A stretch of DNA of 64,000 bases from Thiemannella venezuelensis (GCF_014203605.1 NZ_JACHJJ010000006.1:124001-188000); one strand, 5' to 3'; positions 1-8,341 are shown, counted from the first letter of the stretch. The notes: a model not told the origin generated them from the letters alone. Made by a program: numbers and translations.

Positions 1-354
1 GACCTGCCTGATCCGGGCGTACAGGGCGCGGTTCAGGTGGATGGCGTCGCGGTGCTTGGTCAGCCGGGGGGAGATCTCGGTCTCGATCTCCCGGATGCCG
101 TCGGTCGCGTCGGAGGCGACGATGCTGAAGAAGACGGTCGCCGTCCGTTTGAGGACCATGCCGGAGCGTTCGAGTGCCTCGACGGTGTTGGCGAAGGTGG
201 CGGGCTCGGGGTTGCCCGTGATCGCCTCCACCTCCTGCAGTTGCTCGGTCATGCCGCGCTCGAAGGCGGGCAGGTAGTGCTCCTCCCGGATCTGCGCGAA
301 GGGCGGCAGCCGGTAGGGCAGGGTGCTGGGCGCGAAGAACGGGTTCTCAGCCAC
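1..354 (-). CDS. M3-family oligopeptidase / peptidyl-dipeptidase, 5' part only
   Basis: The reverse strand encodes the first 118 residues of a protein that runs off the left edge of the window. The start is a GTG at 354 preceded by GAGGAG about 8 nt upstream. The N-terminus (NPFFAPSTLPYRLPPF, then REEHYLPAFERGM) is typical of Dcp/OpdA-type M3 zinc peptidases, which degrade short peptides in the cytoplasm. The HExxH zinc site would lie far downstream, so activity cannot be judged here. The gene is transcribed away from the tRNA cluster. Confidence 0.85.
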   Translation of the reverse strand, partial: MAENPFFAPSTLPYRLPPFAQIREEHYLPAFERGMTEQLQEVEAITGNPEPATFANTVEALERSGMVLKRTATVFFSIVASDATDGIREIETEISPRLTKHRDAIHLNRALYARIRQV

Positions 355-466
355 GGGGCGGGCTCCTCAGACGCGGACGGATCTCCACAGCAGCGTTACA
401 TAACGGGGCATGGATGGGCACTCCGACCTCGGGTGGTTCGCCGTGAGCCGACCGGAAGCAATCGTT

Positions 467-496
467 TTGGTCTTGGCACTCAAGGTGGGCTATTCT
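467..496 (+). promoter_or_regulatory. Putative sigma70-type promoter of the tRNA cluster
   Basis: TTGGTC at 467-472 and TATTCT at 491-496 are separated by 18 bp. Transcription would begin near 503, about 35 nt before the tRNA-Gln gene. Nothing else of note lies in 355-538. The call rests on hexamer similarity and position only. Confidence 0.45.
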
Positions 497-538
497 TTCG
501 GAGTCGCCAGGGAACACCGCAAGGGAAGCCCGAAGCGG

Positions 539-610
539 TGGGGTATGGTGTAATTGGCAGCACGACTGATTCTGGTTCAGTTAGTCTAGGTTCGAGTCCT
601 GGTACCCCAG
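539..610 (+). tRNA. tRNA-Gln(CTG)
   Basis: A 72-nt cloverleaf folds here: acceptor TGGGGTA pairs with TACCCCA (603-609), discriminator G610, anticodon stem ACTGA/TCAGT with loop TTCTGGT and anticodon CTG, and a T-loop TTCGAGT. CCA is not encoded. It is the first gene of a Gln-Glu-Glu cluster. Confidence 0.95.
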
Positions 611-671
611 CTGCAGCTCTCCCCAGAGCTGCTGCGGATGAGGTTCTGCCGCATCCGATCCCAGTGTGCAG

Positions 672-744
672 GGTCCCGTCGTCTAGTGGCCTAGGACGCC
701 GCCCTCTCAAGGCGGTAACGCCGGTTCGAATCCGGTCGGGACTA
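672..744 (+). tRNA. tRNA-Glu(CTC), copy 1
   Basis: Acceptor GGTCCCG pairs with CGGGACT (737-743) with a G1.U72 wobble and discriminator A744. Anticodon stem CCGCC/GGCGG carries loop CTCTCAA with anticodon CTC. The T-loop is TTCGAAT. A CCA follows directly at 745-747, so this copy appears to encode its 3' end, unlike copy 2. Confidence 0.95.
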
Positions 745-762
745 CCACTGTCACACGTGCAA

Positions 763-835
763 GGCTCCGTCGTCTAGTGGCCTAGGACGCCGCCCTCTCA
801 AGGCGGTAGCGCCGGTTCGAATCCGGTCGGGGCTA
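763..835 (+). tRNA. tRNA-Glu(CTC), copy 2
   Basis: Nearly identical to the copy at 672-744. It differs mainly in the acceptor stem (GGCTCCG with CGGGGCT, still paired) and at one variable-loop base. CCA is not encoded (CAT follows). It is followed by a strong terminator. Confidence 0.95.
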
Positions 836-842
836 CATCGAG

Positions 843-874
843 GAACCCCCGGAAGCAACGGCTTCCGGGGGTTC
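843..874 (+). terminator. Intrinsic terminator of the tRNA cluster
   Basis: A perfect 14-bp stem (arms 843-856 and 861-874) with tetraloop AACG is followed by TCTGCTTT. It lies 7 nt after tRNA-Glu copy 2. Confidence 0.85.
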
Positions 875-900
875 TCTGCTTTCCGGATCACCTCTTGATA

Positions 901-945
901 TGGATAACGATGCTATCTATCATTTGGATAGTTCTACTATCCAAA
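901..945. promoter_or_regulatory. Dyad operator upstream of the thioredoxin-like gene
   Basis: TTTGGATAGT (923-932) and ACTATCCAAA (936-945) form a perfect 10-bp inverted repeat with a 3-nt centre. A weaker relative, TGGATA (901-906) and TATCTA (914-919), is centred about 24 bp upstream. The patch is AT-rich against a GC-rich background and ends 14 nt before the ATG at 960. It looks like two binding sites for a repressor of the WCGC-protein gene. No regulator gene is adjacent. Confidence 0.6.
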
Positions 946-959
946 CGAAGGGGCAGAAA

Positions 960-1925
960 ATGATCACTTTGCTGGCGGACGGCGGCGCGACCGAGATCGA
1001 GGGACCGGTCGTGCCGCACGGCACGGAGGTCCTCGGCTGGACGCGCAAGCCGCACGGCTGGTGCCGGGACGAGATGTGCGTCCCGTCCTTCCGGGCCGCG
1101 GCGGCCGAGAGCGCCGAGGGCGTGGACCTGGCCGCCTTCGCCGGGCTGCTCGGCAGGGAGGTGGTCTCCGACGGGGACGAGGGCGTGATCGCGATCGGCG
1201 AGCCGGCGGAGACCGCGCCCGGCGAGGCGCCGCCGTTCGAGGAGCTGGAGAAGCTGCGCGGCACCAAGGTCGCGCTGGTCTTCTGGGCCTCCTGGTGCGG
1301 CTGCCGCTACGACCTCCCCGCCTGGGAGGCCCTCCACCGGGAGCTGGCCGGGCACGGCTTCAGCGTGCTCAGCGTCTCACTCGACCGCGATCCCGGGGAC
1401 GCGCGCGAGTGGCTGGACGGCGTCACCCACCCGGCGGTGATCGACGCCGACGGCAGGATCGCCGAGCTCTACAACGTGATCAACGTGCCCACGGTGGTCT
1501 GGGTCGACGAGGAGGGGCGCATCGCCCGCCCGCAGGACACCATGACCGCCACCGACACCTTCCGGTCGATGAACGGGCTCTCCTCGGAGCGGGCCACCGC
1601 GGCGCTGCGCCGATGGGTGGTCGACGGCGAGGCCGGGACGACCCTCCGCGAGCTGCGCGCCCCCACCGGGGACGAGCGCCGGGCCCGGCTGCACGCGCGG
1701 ATCGCGGCCTGGCTGCTGCGCTCCGGCCGTACGGCCGCCGCCGGACGGCACCTGGCGGAGGCCGCCGCGCTCGCCCCGCACGACCTGGCCGTCCGCCGGG
1801 GCCTGATGCCGCTGCAGGGCGTCGACCCGTTCGGCGAGGAGTACTTCAAGGTCCGCGAGGAGCTGGAAGCGGCCGGTATCGCGATCTACCGGCCGCTTCC
1901 CGACTGGCAGGAGGACGCCCGCTAG
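960..1925 (+). CDS. Thioredoxin/TlpA-fold protein with WCGC active site and C-terminal helical region
   Basis: This 321-residue protein has a thioredoxin-like core at about residues 85-200, with active-site W112-C113-G114-C115 and a cis-proline segment (NVPTVVW). About 85 residues before the core and 120 after are extra; the C-terminal part reads like TPR-type helices (AAGRHLAEAAALAPHD). It is probably a thiol-disulfide oxidoreductase; with no signal peptide it should act in the cytoplasm. I chose the ATG at 960 because AAGGGG sits 7 nt upstream; an ATG at 900 in the same frame would translate through the operator. The gene converges on its neighbour with overlapping stop codons. Substrate and partner reductase are unknown. 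Confidence 0.75.
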   Translation: MITLLADGGATEIEGPVVPHGTEVLGWTRKPHGWCRDEMCVPSFRAAAAESAEGVDLAAFAGLLGREVVSDGDEGVIAIGEPAETAPGEAPPFEELEKLRGTKVALVFWASWCGCRYDLPAWEALHRELAGHGFSVLSVSLDRDPGDAREWLDGVTHPAVIDADGRIAELYNVINVPTVVWVDEEGRIARPQDTMTATDTFRSMNGLSSERATAALRRWVVDGEAGTTLRELRAPTGDERRARLHARIAAWLLRSGRTAAAGRHLAEAAALAPHDLAVRRGLMPLQGVDPFGEEYFKVREELEAAGIAIYRPLPDWQEDAR

Positions 1926-3664
1926 TTGTGGTCGGAGCGGGCCTTGAACAGCGCCCGCTTGGCCGCCTTGCCGACCTGGCGGTCGGGATGGGCCTTGCCG
2001 ATCGCCTCCAGGAGCTCCTCCAGGTGCGGGTGCGGGACCTTCCAGATCACGTCGAGCAGGGTGACCAGGGTCTGCGCCGGGCCGATGTCGTCCAGGCTGC
2101 TGACGAACTCGGGGCGGCCGAGGCCGGCGGAGATGGTCAGCATGTCGAGGATCAGCCAGTGGGTGTCGGACTGGGTGGGCGAGGGGGCGTCCTCGACGCC
2201 GAGCTGGGCCAGGTGGGTGGCGGCGTAGGGGCGCAGGGACGGCTCGTCCAGGGCGTCCCACCAGGCGGGCGCGGCCACCTCGCCGAGCGAACCGACCAGG
2301 CTGGCGGCCTGGACCCTGACCAGGGCGTCCGCGTCGTCCTCCGCGGCGGCCTTCAGCAGCTCCCTCGCGGCCTGGCCGGGCTCGCGCAGCTCCATCCAGG
2401 CGGCGAACTCGGCGTCGGCCTCCTCCTCGGGCAGCTCCGCGCTGAAGGAGAGCAGGTCCAGGGCGGTCATCGCGTCGATGGCGGGCCGGGCGTCGAGCTC
2501 GATGTCCTCGTCGTCCACCATGTGGACCACGCCCTCCATGCCGAGCGGCGTCAGCCGTACCTGCTCGTGCTCGACCTCGACCATGCCGTATCCGGCCAGC
2601 CAGTCGAGCACCGGGTTGAGCGGGTCGCCGTACCGCCGGGTGGCGGTGGCCCACGCCTCGGCGCCCAGGTCGTCGTACTCGGCGGCGGCCTCGGCCAGCT
2701 CGGTGCGGAGCTCGGCCAGGGGTTTGGAGCCGCTGGCGAGCAGCACCCGGACGAGCAGCGCCCGGGTCAGCCCGGACAGGGCGATCGTGGCCTCCTCGTC
2801 GTCCAGCTCCGGGTCGCCGTAGTCGACCGAGTGCAGGCCGGTCAGCCAGGCGTCGAGGACGTCGTCGTCGTCCTCGAAGGGCCACTCCGCGGCGTCCGCG
2901 TCGACGCTGACGGTGTCCTCGCCCTCGGCCTGGAGGAAATCGAGGTCGATCGCGAGGTTCCAGACGTTCCAGAGCGCGGGGACCGAGTCGGCCGACGGAC
3001 CGCCGTCCGCCCCGGAGGGCGCGGGGAACCCGAGGACGGCCAGGGCCTCGGCGATCTCGGCGTCGGTGAGCAGGTTCTCCTCGCCGACCCGGCGCTCCTC
3101 GCCGACCCAGACGGCGAGGTCGCGGGCCTTGCCGATCAGCACCGTACGGCGGGCGGCCACGGCCAGCTCCGAGTCCGGGCGGAGCCGGATCGTCGGCAGC
3201 GCGGCGAGATCGTCCGCGAACGGCTCGAAGTCGCCCAGCCCCTCGGAGCCGTCCTCCTCCTCGTCGTAGTCGTCGCCGTCCTCGGTGACGAGTTCCTCCA
3301 TCGCGTCGACGACGTCGTCCTCGATCCGGTCGAGCTCGGCGAGCAGGTCCTGGAGCGGGGCCGAGCCCTTCACCAGCCGGCCCGTCTCGGACAGGTAGGT
3401 CAGGTAGGCGCGGACGGCCGGCACCATGCCGTCGGCGGCCGCCTCGGGGTCCTCCACCACCTGGGGCATCCGGTCGAGCAGCACCGTGCGCAGATCGGCG
3501 CGCTTCCAGCGCCCGACGTCGTCGGAGGCGGTCAGCCGGTGCCAGAGGGCGACGGAGCCCACCAGGTTGGAGTCGCTGCCGGGCGCGTTCTCGCGAGCCC
3601 AGAGAATGAATTCTTGGAGCAGGGGACGCAGTTCAGCGGCGGCTGCCTCGATGCGATCTGTCAC
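1922..3664 (-). CDS. Large acidic protein of unknown function
   Basis: A 580-residue soluble protein with no signal peptide or membrane segment. I do not recognise a named family. The N-terminal third has a strongly acidic linker (DGDDYDEEEDG, around residues 127-140), and the C-terminal third looks like short helical repeats (for example ALVRVQAASLVGSLGEVAAPAWWDAL), reminiscent of HEAT-type scaffolds. Codon usage matches its neighbours. The stop overlaps the stop of the convergent thioredoxin-like gene (1922-1925). A HEAT-like scaffold is a guess from composition. Confidence 0.7.
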   Translation of the reverse strand: MTDRIEAAAAELRPLLQEFILWARENAPGSDSNLVGSVALWHRLTASDDVGRWKRADLRTVLLDRMPQVVEDPEAAADGMVPAVRAYLTYLSETGRLVKGSAPLQDLLAELDRIEDDVVDAMEELVTEDGDDYDEEEDGSEGLGDFEPFADDLAALPTIRLRPDSELAVAARRTVLIGKARDLAVWVGEERRVGEENLLTDAEIAEALAVLGFPAPSGADGGPSADSVPALWNVWNLAIDLDFLQAEGEDTVSVDADAAEWPFEDDDDVLDAWLTGLHSVDYGDPELDDEEATIALSGLTRALLVRVLLASGSKPLAELRTELAEAAAEYDDLGAEAWATATRRYGDPLNPVLDWLAGYGMVEVEHEQVRLTPLGMEGVVHMVDDEDIELDARPAIDAMTALDLLSFSAELPEEEADAEFAAWMELREPGQAARELLKAAAEDDADALVRVQAASLVGSLGEVAAPAWWDALDEPSLRPYAATHLAQLGVEDAPSPTQSDTHWLILDMLTISAGLGRPEFVSSLDDIGPAQTLVTLLDVIWKVPHPHLEELLEAIGKAHPDRQVGKAAKRALFKARSDHN

Positions 3665-3752
3665 CTGCCCAGCCTAGGGGCCCGCAGGGGTACTTGCCTC
3701 CTCATATCGAGCGGTCCGGCCGGGTGGCGGGGCGGGGCGGCCCCGCCCCGGC

Positions 3753-4469
3753 TCAGCCGGTCCGCCGCATGGACTCGGTGATGCGCTCGGCCGCGGCGAC
3801 CACGGGGGCGGCGTGCAGCCGGCCCGGGGTGCGGGTGAGCCGCTCGATCGGCCCGGAGACCGAGACGGCGGCGACCACCTTGCCGCCCGTGCCCCTGATC
3901 GGCGCCGAGACGCTCGCCACACCCTGCTCGCGCTCGCCGACGCTGTGCGCCCAGCCCCTGCGCCGGACGCTGGAGAGCGTGGCGGCGGTGAACTTGGCTC
4001 CGCGCAGGCCGCGGTGGAGGCGGTCGGGCTCCTCCCACGCCAGCAGGATCTGCGCCGCGGAGCCGGCGAACATCGGCAGGGCCGAGCCGACCGGCACGGT
4101 GTCGCGCAGCCCGCTGGCGCGCTCGGCGGCGGCCACGCACACGCGCTCGTCGCCCTGGCGCCGGTAGAGCTGCGCGCTCTCCCCGGTCATGTCCCTGAGC
4201 TGGGTCAGGATCGGCGACGCGACGGCCAGCAGCCGGTCCTCCCCGGCGGCCGTGGACAGCTCCGAGAGCCGGGGACCGAGGACGAACCGGCCCTGCGTGT
4301 CGCGGGAGACGATGCGGTGGTGCTCCAGCGCGACCGCCAGCCGGTGGGCCGTGGGCCGGGCCAGGCCGGTCGCCTGGACGAGCTGCGCCAGGGAAGCCGG
4401 ACCGGCTTCGAGAGCGTTTAGCACCAGAACGGCCTTGTCGAGTACGCCGACTCCGCTAGAGTTGTCCAT
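3753..4469 (-). CDS. ndgR: IclR-family regulator NdgR
   Basis: This 238-residue IclR protein has an N-terminal winged helix (about 8-65, with the segment ATGLARPTAHRLAVAL) and a C-terminal effector domain. It is divergent from leuC, the conserved position of NdgR in Streptomyces, where it controls leucine and other amino-acid biosynthesis genes and quorum/antibiotic responses. The ATG at 4469 is preferred over an upstream ATG at 4577, which would lie inside leuC and add 36 residues unlike the family. The 97-bp gap to leuC probably holds the shared operator. Confidence 0.92.
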   Translation of the reverse strand: MDNSSGVGVLDKAVLVLNALEAGPASLAQLVQATGLARPTAHRLAVALEHHRIVSRDTQGRFVLGPRLSELSTAAGEDRLLAVASPILTQLRDMTGESAQLYRRQGDERVCVAAAERASGLRDTVPVGSALPMFAGSAAQILLAWEEPDRLHRGLRGAKFTAATLSSVRRRGWAHSVGEREQGVASVSAPIRGTGGKVVAAVSVSGPIERLTRTPGRLHAAPVVAAAERITESMRRTG

Positions 4470-4566
4470 ACACCGATACTGCCGTCTCGACATATGAGAA
4501 AGCAAGTCGGATCCGAGGCGGTGCGACGAAGCACCGCGGACGGATAAAGGATCGCGAGGAGGCGAC
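4470..4566. promoter_or_regulatory. ndgR-leuC divergent control region with a leader hairpin
   Basis: The 97-bp spacer holds CATA (4467-4470) and TATG (about 4493-4496) in inverted orientation, a plausible IclR-type site. A hairpin, GCGGTGC (4518-4524) with GCACCGC (4531-4537), falls in the leuC leader, and GAGGAGG lies just before the leuC ATG. I see no leader peptide with leucine codons, so classical attenuation is not supported. Confidence 0.4.
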
Positions 4567-5946
4567 ATGGGCCGCACGCTGGCGGAGAAGGTCTGGGAGC
4601 AGCACGTCGTGCGACGTGCCGAGGGAGAGCCCGACCTGCTCTACATCGACCTTCACCTCGTCCACGAGGTGACCAGCCCGCAGGCGTTCGACGGCCTGCG
4701 CATGGCGGGGCGGAAGGTGCGGCGGCCCGACCTCACCATCGCCACCGAGGACCACAACGTCCCGACCCTGGTCGGCCCGATCACCGACCCGGTCTCCAAG
4801 ACGCAGGTCGAGACGCTGCGCAAGAACTGCGCGGAGTTCGGCGTCCGGCTGCACCCCATGGGGGACGCGGGCCAGGGCGTCGTGCACATCATCGGCCCGC
4901 AGTTCGGCCTGACCCAGCCGGGCATGACCATCGTCTGCGGCGACTCCCACACCTCCACGCACGGCGCCTTCGGCGGCATCGCCTTCGGCATCGGCACCTC
5001 CGAGGTGGAGCACGTGCTGGCCACCCAGACGCTGCCGGCCTACCGACCCAAGACGATGGCCATCGAGGTCTCCGGGGAGCTGCCGGACGGCGTCACCGCC
5101 AAGGACCTGATCCTGGCGATCATCGCCAAGATCGGCACCGGCGGCGGCCAGGGCTACATCGTCGAGTACCGGGGCGAGGCGATCCGCAAGCTCTCCATGG
5201 AGGGCCGGATGACCGTCTGCAACATGTCCATCGAGGCGGGCGCCCGCGCGGGCATGATCGCTCCCGACGAGACCACCTTCGCGTACCTCAAGGGCCGTCC
5301 CCACGCTCCCTCGGGCGACGCCTGGGACGCCGCGGTCGAGTACTGGAAGTCCCTCGCCACCGACGAGGACGCCGTCTTCGACACCGTCGTGGAGATCGAC
5401 GCCTCGACGCTGACCCCGTTCGTCACGTGGGGCACCAACCCGGGGCAGGGCGCCCCGCTGGGCACCGCCGTACCGGACCCCGAGGCCACCGACGACCCGG
5501 CCGCAGCGCGCCGCGCGCTGGAGTACATGGGCCTGACCCCGGGCACCCCGCTCCGCGAGGTCGCGGTCGACACGGTCTTCGTCGGCTCCTGCACCAACGG
5601 CCGCCTGGAGGACCTGCGGGCGGCCGCCGAGGTGCTCCGCGGCCGCCGGGTCGTCACCCGCACGCTGATCGTCCCCGGTTCGATGCTGGTCAAGCTCCAG
5701 GCCGAGCAGGAGGGGCTGCACGAGGTGTTCAAGGCCGCCGGCGCCGAGTGGCGGGAGGCGGGCTGCTCGATGTGCCTGGGCATGAACCCCGACACCCTCG
5801 CCCCCGGCGAGCGCAGCGCCTCGACCTCCAACCGCAACTTCGAGGGGCGCCAGGGCAAGGGCGGCCGCACCCACCTGGTCTCGCCCGCCGTCGCCGCCGC
5901 CACCGCCGTCACCGGCAAGCTGACCGCCCCCGCCGACCTGGCCTAG
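4567..5946 (+). CDS. leuC: 3-isopropylmalate dehydratase large subunit
   Basis: A full-length (459 residues) aconitase-superfamily protein that, with LeuD, isomerises 2-isopropylmalate to 3-isopropylmalate in leucine synthesis. The three 4Fe-4S cysteines are in place: C342 (SCTNGR) and C400/C403 (CSMCLGMN). The N-terminus ([14 protein letters not shown]) and [11 protein letters not shown] also match. leuD starts 11 bp downstream with its own ribosome-binding site, so the two form an operon. Confidence 0.98.
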   Translation: MGRTLAEKVWEQHVVRRAEGEPDLLYIDLHLVHEVTSPQAFDGLRMAGRKVRRPDLTIATEDHNVPTLVGPITDPVSKTQVETLRKNCAEFGVRLHPMGDAGQGVVHIIGPQFGLTQPGMTIVCGDSHTSTHGAFGGIAFGIGTSEVEHVLATQTLPAYRPKTMAIEVSGELPDGVTAKDLILAIIAKIGTGGGQGYIVEYRGEAIRKLSMEGRMTVCNMSIEAGARAGMIAPDETTFAYLKGRPHAPSGDAWDAAVEYWKSLATDEDAVFDTVVEIDASTLTPFVTWGTNPGQGAPLGTAVPDPEATDDPAAARRALEYMGLTPGTPLREVAVDTVFVGSCTNGRLEDLRAAAEVLRGRRVVTRTLIVPGSMLVKLQAEQEGLHEVFKAAGAEWREAGCSMCLGMNPDTLAPGERSASTSNRNFEGRQGKGGRTHLVSPAVAAATAVTGKLTAPADLA

Positions 5947-5957
5947 GAGACCCGACC

Positions 5958-6545
5958 ATGGACGCTTTCACCACCCACACCGGCCGGGCCGTGCCGCTGC
6001 GCCGGAGCAACGTCGACACCGACCAGATCATCCCGGCCGTCTGGCTCAAGCAGGTCAGCCGGACCGGGTTCGACAAGGGCCTGTTCTCCGCCTGGCGCGA
6101 GGACCCCGGGTTCGTCCTGAACCAGCCCGCCCACCAGGGCGCCTCGATCCTCGTCTCCGGGCCCGACTTCGGCACCGGCTCCTCCCGCGAGCACGCGGTC
6201 TGGGCCCTGCAGCAGTACGGCTTCCGCGTCGTGATCGCCGCCCGCTTCGGCGACATCTTCCGCAACAACTCCACCAAGATGGGGCTGCTCCCGGTCGTGC
6301 TCCCGGCCGAGACCGTCGAGGCCCTGCAGACGGCCGTGGAGGCCGACCCGGCCCTCGAGGTCACCGTCGACCTGGGCGAGCGCCAGGTCCGCTGGGGCGG
6401 GGAGGCCGCGGGGTTCGAGATCGACGACTACACCCGCTGGCGGCTGATGGAGGGCCTGGACGACATCGGCCTGACCCTGCGCAACGCCGACGACATCGCG
6501 GTGTACGAGAATGGCCGGCAGCCATGGCTGCCGACGACGGTCTGA
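5958..6545 (+). CDS. leuD: 3-isopropylmalate dehydratase small subunit
   Basis: A 195-residue swivel-domain subunit that pairs with LeuC. The family motifs [10 protein letters not shown] near the N-terminus and [13 protein letters not shown] are present. The ATG at 5958 follows GGAGA. The 3' end overlaps the start of the small gene at 6524 by 22 bp, so translation of the two may be coupled. Confidence 0.97.
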   Translation: MDAFTTHTGRAVPLRRSNVDTDQIIPAVWLKQVSRTGFDKGLFSAWREDPGFVLNQPAHQGASILVSGPDFGTGSSREHAVWALQQYGFRVVIAARFGDIFRNNSTKMGLLPVVLPAETVEALQTAVEADPALEVTVDLGERQVRWGGEAAGFEIDDYTRWRLMEGLDDIGLTLRNADDIAVYENGRQPWLPTTV

Positions 6546-6778
6546 CACCCGCAGAACGAGAGCTGGCGCGGCGGTTGCGCGATGCGCACCGCCGCGTCCG
6601 CGCGCTGCCCCTGCCCGCCGAGGCGAGGCAGCGCCTCGCCAGGCGCCTGCTGGTCATCTGCGACCTGTCCAAGCACGACGTGGACCATGCCGTAGCACGC
6701 CTGAAATCCTTCCTTATTGACCTCGATGTGCTGATTTCTGACACAGAGGGTGCTGGAAATATTGCGGAAGGTGATTGA
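6524..6778 (+). CDS. Small conserved helical protein downstream of leuD
   Basis: An 84-residue, charged, mostly helical protein ([25 protein letters not shown]) with no membrane segment. The ATG lies inside the end of leuD in a different frame, typical of translational coupling. Composition drifts to lower GC near the 3' end (AAATCCTTCCTTATTGACC). I recall that actinomycetes often have a small unnamed gene here between leuD and hup, but I cannot confirm homology. Function unknown. Confidence 0.7.
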   Translation: MAADDGLTPAERELARRLRDAHRRVRALPLPAEARQRLARRLLVICDLSKHDVDHAVARLKSFLIDLDVLISDTEGAGNIAEGD

Positions 6779-6813
6779 GTCGCGCGCTTCCGTCCCCTAA
6801 TTTCAAGCGGGTA

Positions 6814-6842
6814 AGGGGTTTCTCGCTCCGTCAGAGACCCCT
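6814..6842 (+). terminator. Imperfect hairpin between the small gene and hup
   Basis: AGGGG (6814-6818) pairs with CCCCT (6838-6842), and TCTC (6821-6824) with GAGA (6834-6837), with a TT bulge. There is no T-tract. It could end the leu transcript or be a leader structure of the HU mRNA. Confidence 0.35.
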
Positions 6843-6922
6843 CGCGGCGACAAACGGGTGAGACGGGCTTCTTCTTCACGGCCCGCTCCCGGACATCGGC
6901 AACTAGGGGAGCCAGCAACCTG

Positions 6923-7219
6923 ATGAACAAGAAAGAACTCGTCGACGCCATCGCCGGCAAGGTAGGCGACAAGAGGACGGCCACCGAGGCGGTGAACGCG
7001 GTGCTCGACGCCATCCAGAGCGCCGTCGCCAGCGGTGACAAGGTCTCCATCACGGGCTTCGGCGCCTTCGAGATGGTGCACAAGCCGGCCCGCACGGCCA
7101 GGAACCCTTCGACCGGAGCCGAGATCAAGGTGGCCGAGAGCTGGGCGCCGAAGTTCCGCCCGGGCTCCGACTTCAAGGAGCTCGTCAACGAGGGCGGCAA
7201 GAAGGCCGCGAAGAAGTAG
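6923..7219 (+). CDS. hup: HU-family nucleoid protein, short form
   Basis: A 98-residue HU homolog: MNKKELVDAIAGKVG at the N-terminus, GFGAFEMVHKPARTARNPSTG in the DNA-binding arm with the intercalating proline, and FRPGSDFKELV at the C-terminus. It bends and compacts DNA. As I recall, the leuD-linked HU of Streptomyces (HupS) and mycobacteria (HupB) has a long Lys/Ala tail; here the protein stops after KKAAKK, so it resembles the short HupA type. The DNA after the stop does not encode a displaced lysine tail. Confidence 0.95.
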   Translation: MNKKELVDAIAGKVGDKRTATEAVNAVLDAIQSAVASGDKVSITGFGAFEMVHKPARTARNPSTGAEIKVAESWAPKFRPGSDFKELVNEGGKKAAKK

Positions 7220-7227
7220 GGCTTACA

Positions 7228-7278
7228 CGCGAGACGCCCGGATTCCCCGCCGCGGGGCCGGGCGTCCGGCGTCTCGCG
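7228..7278 (+). terminator. Terminator after hup
   Basis: CGCGAGACGCC (7228-7238) pairs perfectly with GGCGTCTCGCG (7268-7278); an inner CCCCGC/GCGGGG can also pair. It lies 8 nt past the hup stop, between convergent genes. Confidence 0.7.
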
Positions 7279-7303
7279 GGCCGTCCGGGGGCGGCGTGCC
7301 CGC

Positions 7304-7513
7304 CTACTCCGGCAGGGGGAACGTCGAGAGCGTGACGTAGGTGACCCGGTCGCCGTCCACGGCGAGGTTCACCCGCTGGCCCGACCTGAGCAGCCGGAGC
7401 GGTCCGGCGTCGAACGCCGCCGCGCCGAACGGGATCTCGGTCCCGTCGTCCAGGAACACCGACCCCGACCGGGTCGCGGGGTCGAAGACCTTCACCGTCG
7501 CCTGCACGTCCAT
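7304..7513 (-). CDS. Small OB-fold, cold-shock-like protein
   Basis: A 69-residue protein with a cold-shock/OB-like pattern: VKVFDPATRSGSVFLDDGTEIPFGAAAF followed by SGQRVNLAVDG. The classical RNP aromatic motifs are not clear, so RNA binding is uncertain. The ATG at 7513 is preferred over the preceding GTG at 7516. It lies 24 bp downstream of the TetR gene on the same strand and may be co-transcribed with it. Confidence 0.65.
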   Translation of the reverse strand: MDVQATVKVFDPATRSGSVFLDDGTEIPFGAAAFDAGPLRLLRSGQRVNLAVDGDRVTYVTLSTFPLPE

Positions 7514-7537
7514 CACTCTAACCGGCGGCGGTGCGGC

Positions 7538-8341
7538 TCACCCGTCTCCCGGCCGGTCCGGTTCTCCCCGCCCGCCCGCCGTACCCGGATCGGCCGATCC
7601 GCCGGAGCGCCCTCCGGCCTCCTCCGCGGCCTCCTCGGCGAAGGAGGCCAGGCCCCGGATGATGATCTCGACGGCGAGCTCGAACCGCTCGTCCTCGGAC
7701 GAGGGCAGCATGTGGTCCGCCAGCGCGACGAGGTTGGGGAACCGGTCGGAGGGCAGGTCCGCGAAGAACTGCTGGAGACTGGCCCGCATCTCCGGCCAGG
7801 AGATCTCCGCCGATTCGCGGCGGCGGTTCTCCCACATGTTCTCCTCGAAGGCGTACCCGTCGATGAACGTGGAGAGGATGTCGCCCGCGGCCCCCGCCAC
7901 GCGGTCGGGGAGGCCGGCGACGCGGAAGAGGGTGACCAGCTGCTCCATCTGCGGCAGCACCTCGGGGCTGAACGGGACTCCGATCATCGAGATTCTGGCC
8001 AGGTCGCGGTGTTTGCGCAGGCGCGCCAGGCCGCCGCGGGCGAAGTCGGCGACCTGCCGCCGCCAGTGCGCGGGGTCGGGGTCGGGCAGGTCCCAGTCCT
8101 TGAACAGCCGGATGTACATCAGCTCGAACAGCTCGTCCTTGCTGCTCACGTGGGTGTAGAGGGCCGACACCGCGACGCCGAGCTCGGCGGCGACCTGGCG
8201 CATGCTCAGCTTCTCGAAGCCCTCGCGATCGAGCACCGTGTAGGCCGCGTCGACGATCCGCTCGGCGCTGAGCGGTATCCGGGCGGGAACGGCCCGGCGG
8301 CGTGAGCGGTCCCAGGGCAGCGCCGGCAACTCGTCACTCAT
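7538..8341 (-). CDS. TetR-family repressor, probable regulator of the divergent MFS pump
   Basis: A 267-residue protein. After a short basic N-terminus, a TetR helix-turn-helix spans about residues 27-72 (SAERIVDAAYTVLDREGFEKLSM, then AVSALYTHVSSKDEL), followed by a TetR_C-type ligand domain and a Gly/Pro-rich, poorly conserved C-terminal tail of about 30 residues. It is divergent from the efflux gene, and the 231-bp spacer holds repeated GAAC-N3-GTTC dyads that should be its operators. It probably derepresses the pump when it binds a drug-like ligand. Confidence 0.9.
   Translation of the reverse strand: MSDELPALPWDRSRRRAVPARIPLSAERIVDAAYTVLDREGFEKLSMRQVAAELGVAVSALYTHVSSKDELFELMYIRLFKDWDLPDPDPAHWRRQVADFARGGLARLRKHRDLARISMIGVPFSPEVLPQMEQLVTLFRVAGLPDRVAGAAGDILSTFIDGYAFEENMWENRRRESAEISWPEMRASLQQFFADLPSDRFPNLVALADHMLPSSEDERFELAVEIIIRGLASFAEEAAEEAGGRSGGSADPGTAGGRGEPDRPGDG

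Noticed and set aside
1061-3781. A 906-codon plus-strand open frame over the thioredoxin-like and acidic-protein genes
   Set aside because: Arg/Gly-rich third-frame shadow crossing two real genes on opposite strands; no start signal or family resemblance.
4518-4537. Leucine attenuator before leuC
   Set aside because: A hairpin is present but there is no leader peptide with leucine codons and no T-tract, so attenuation is not supported.
4470-4577. Longer NdgR starting at 4577
   Set aside because: It would begin inside leuC and add residues unlike IclR N-termini; ATG 4469 fits the family.
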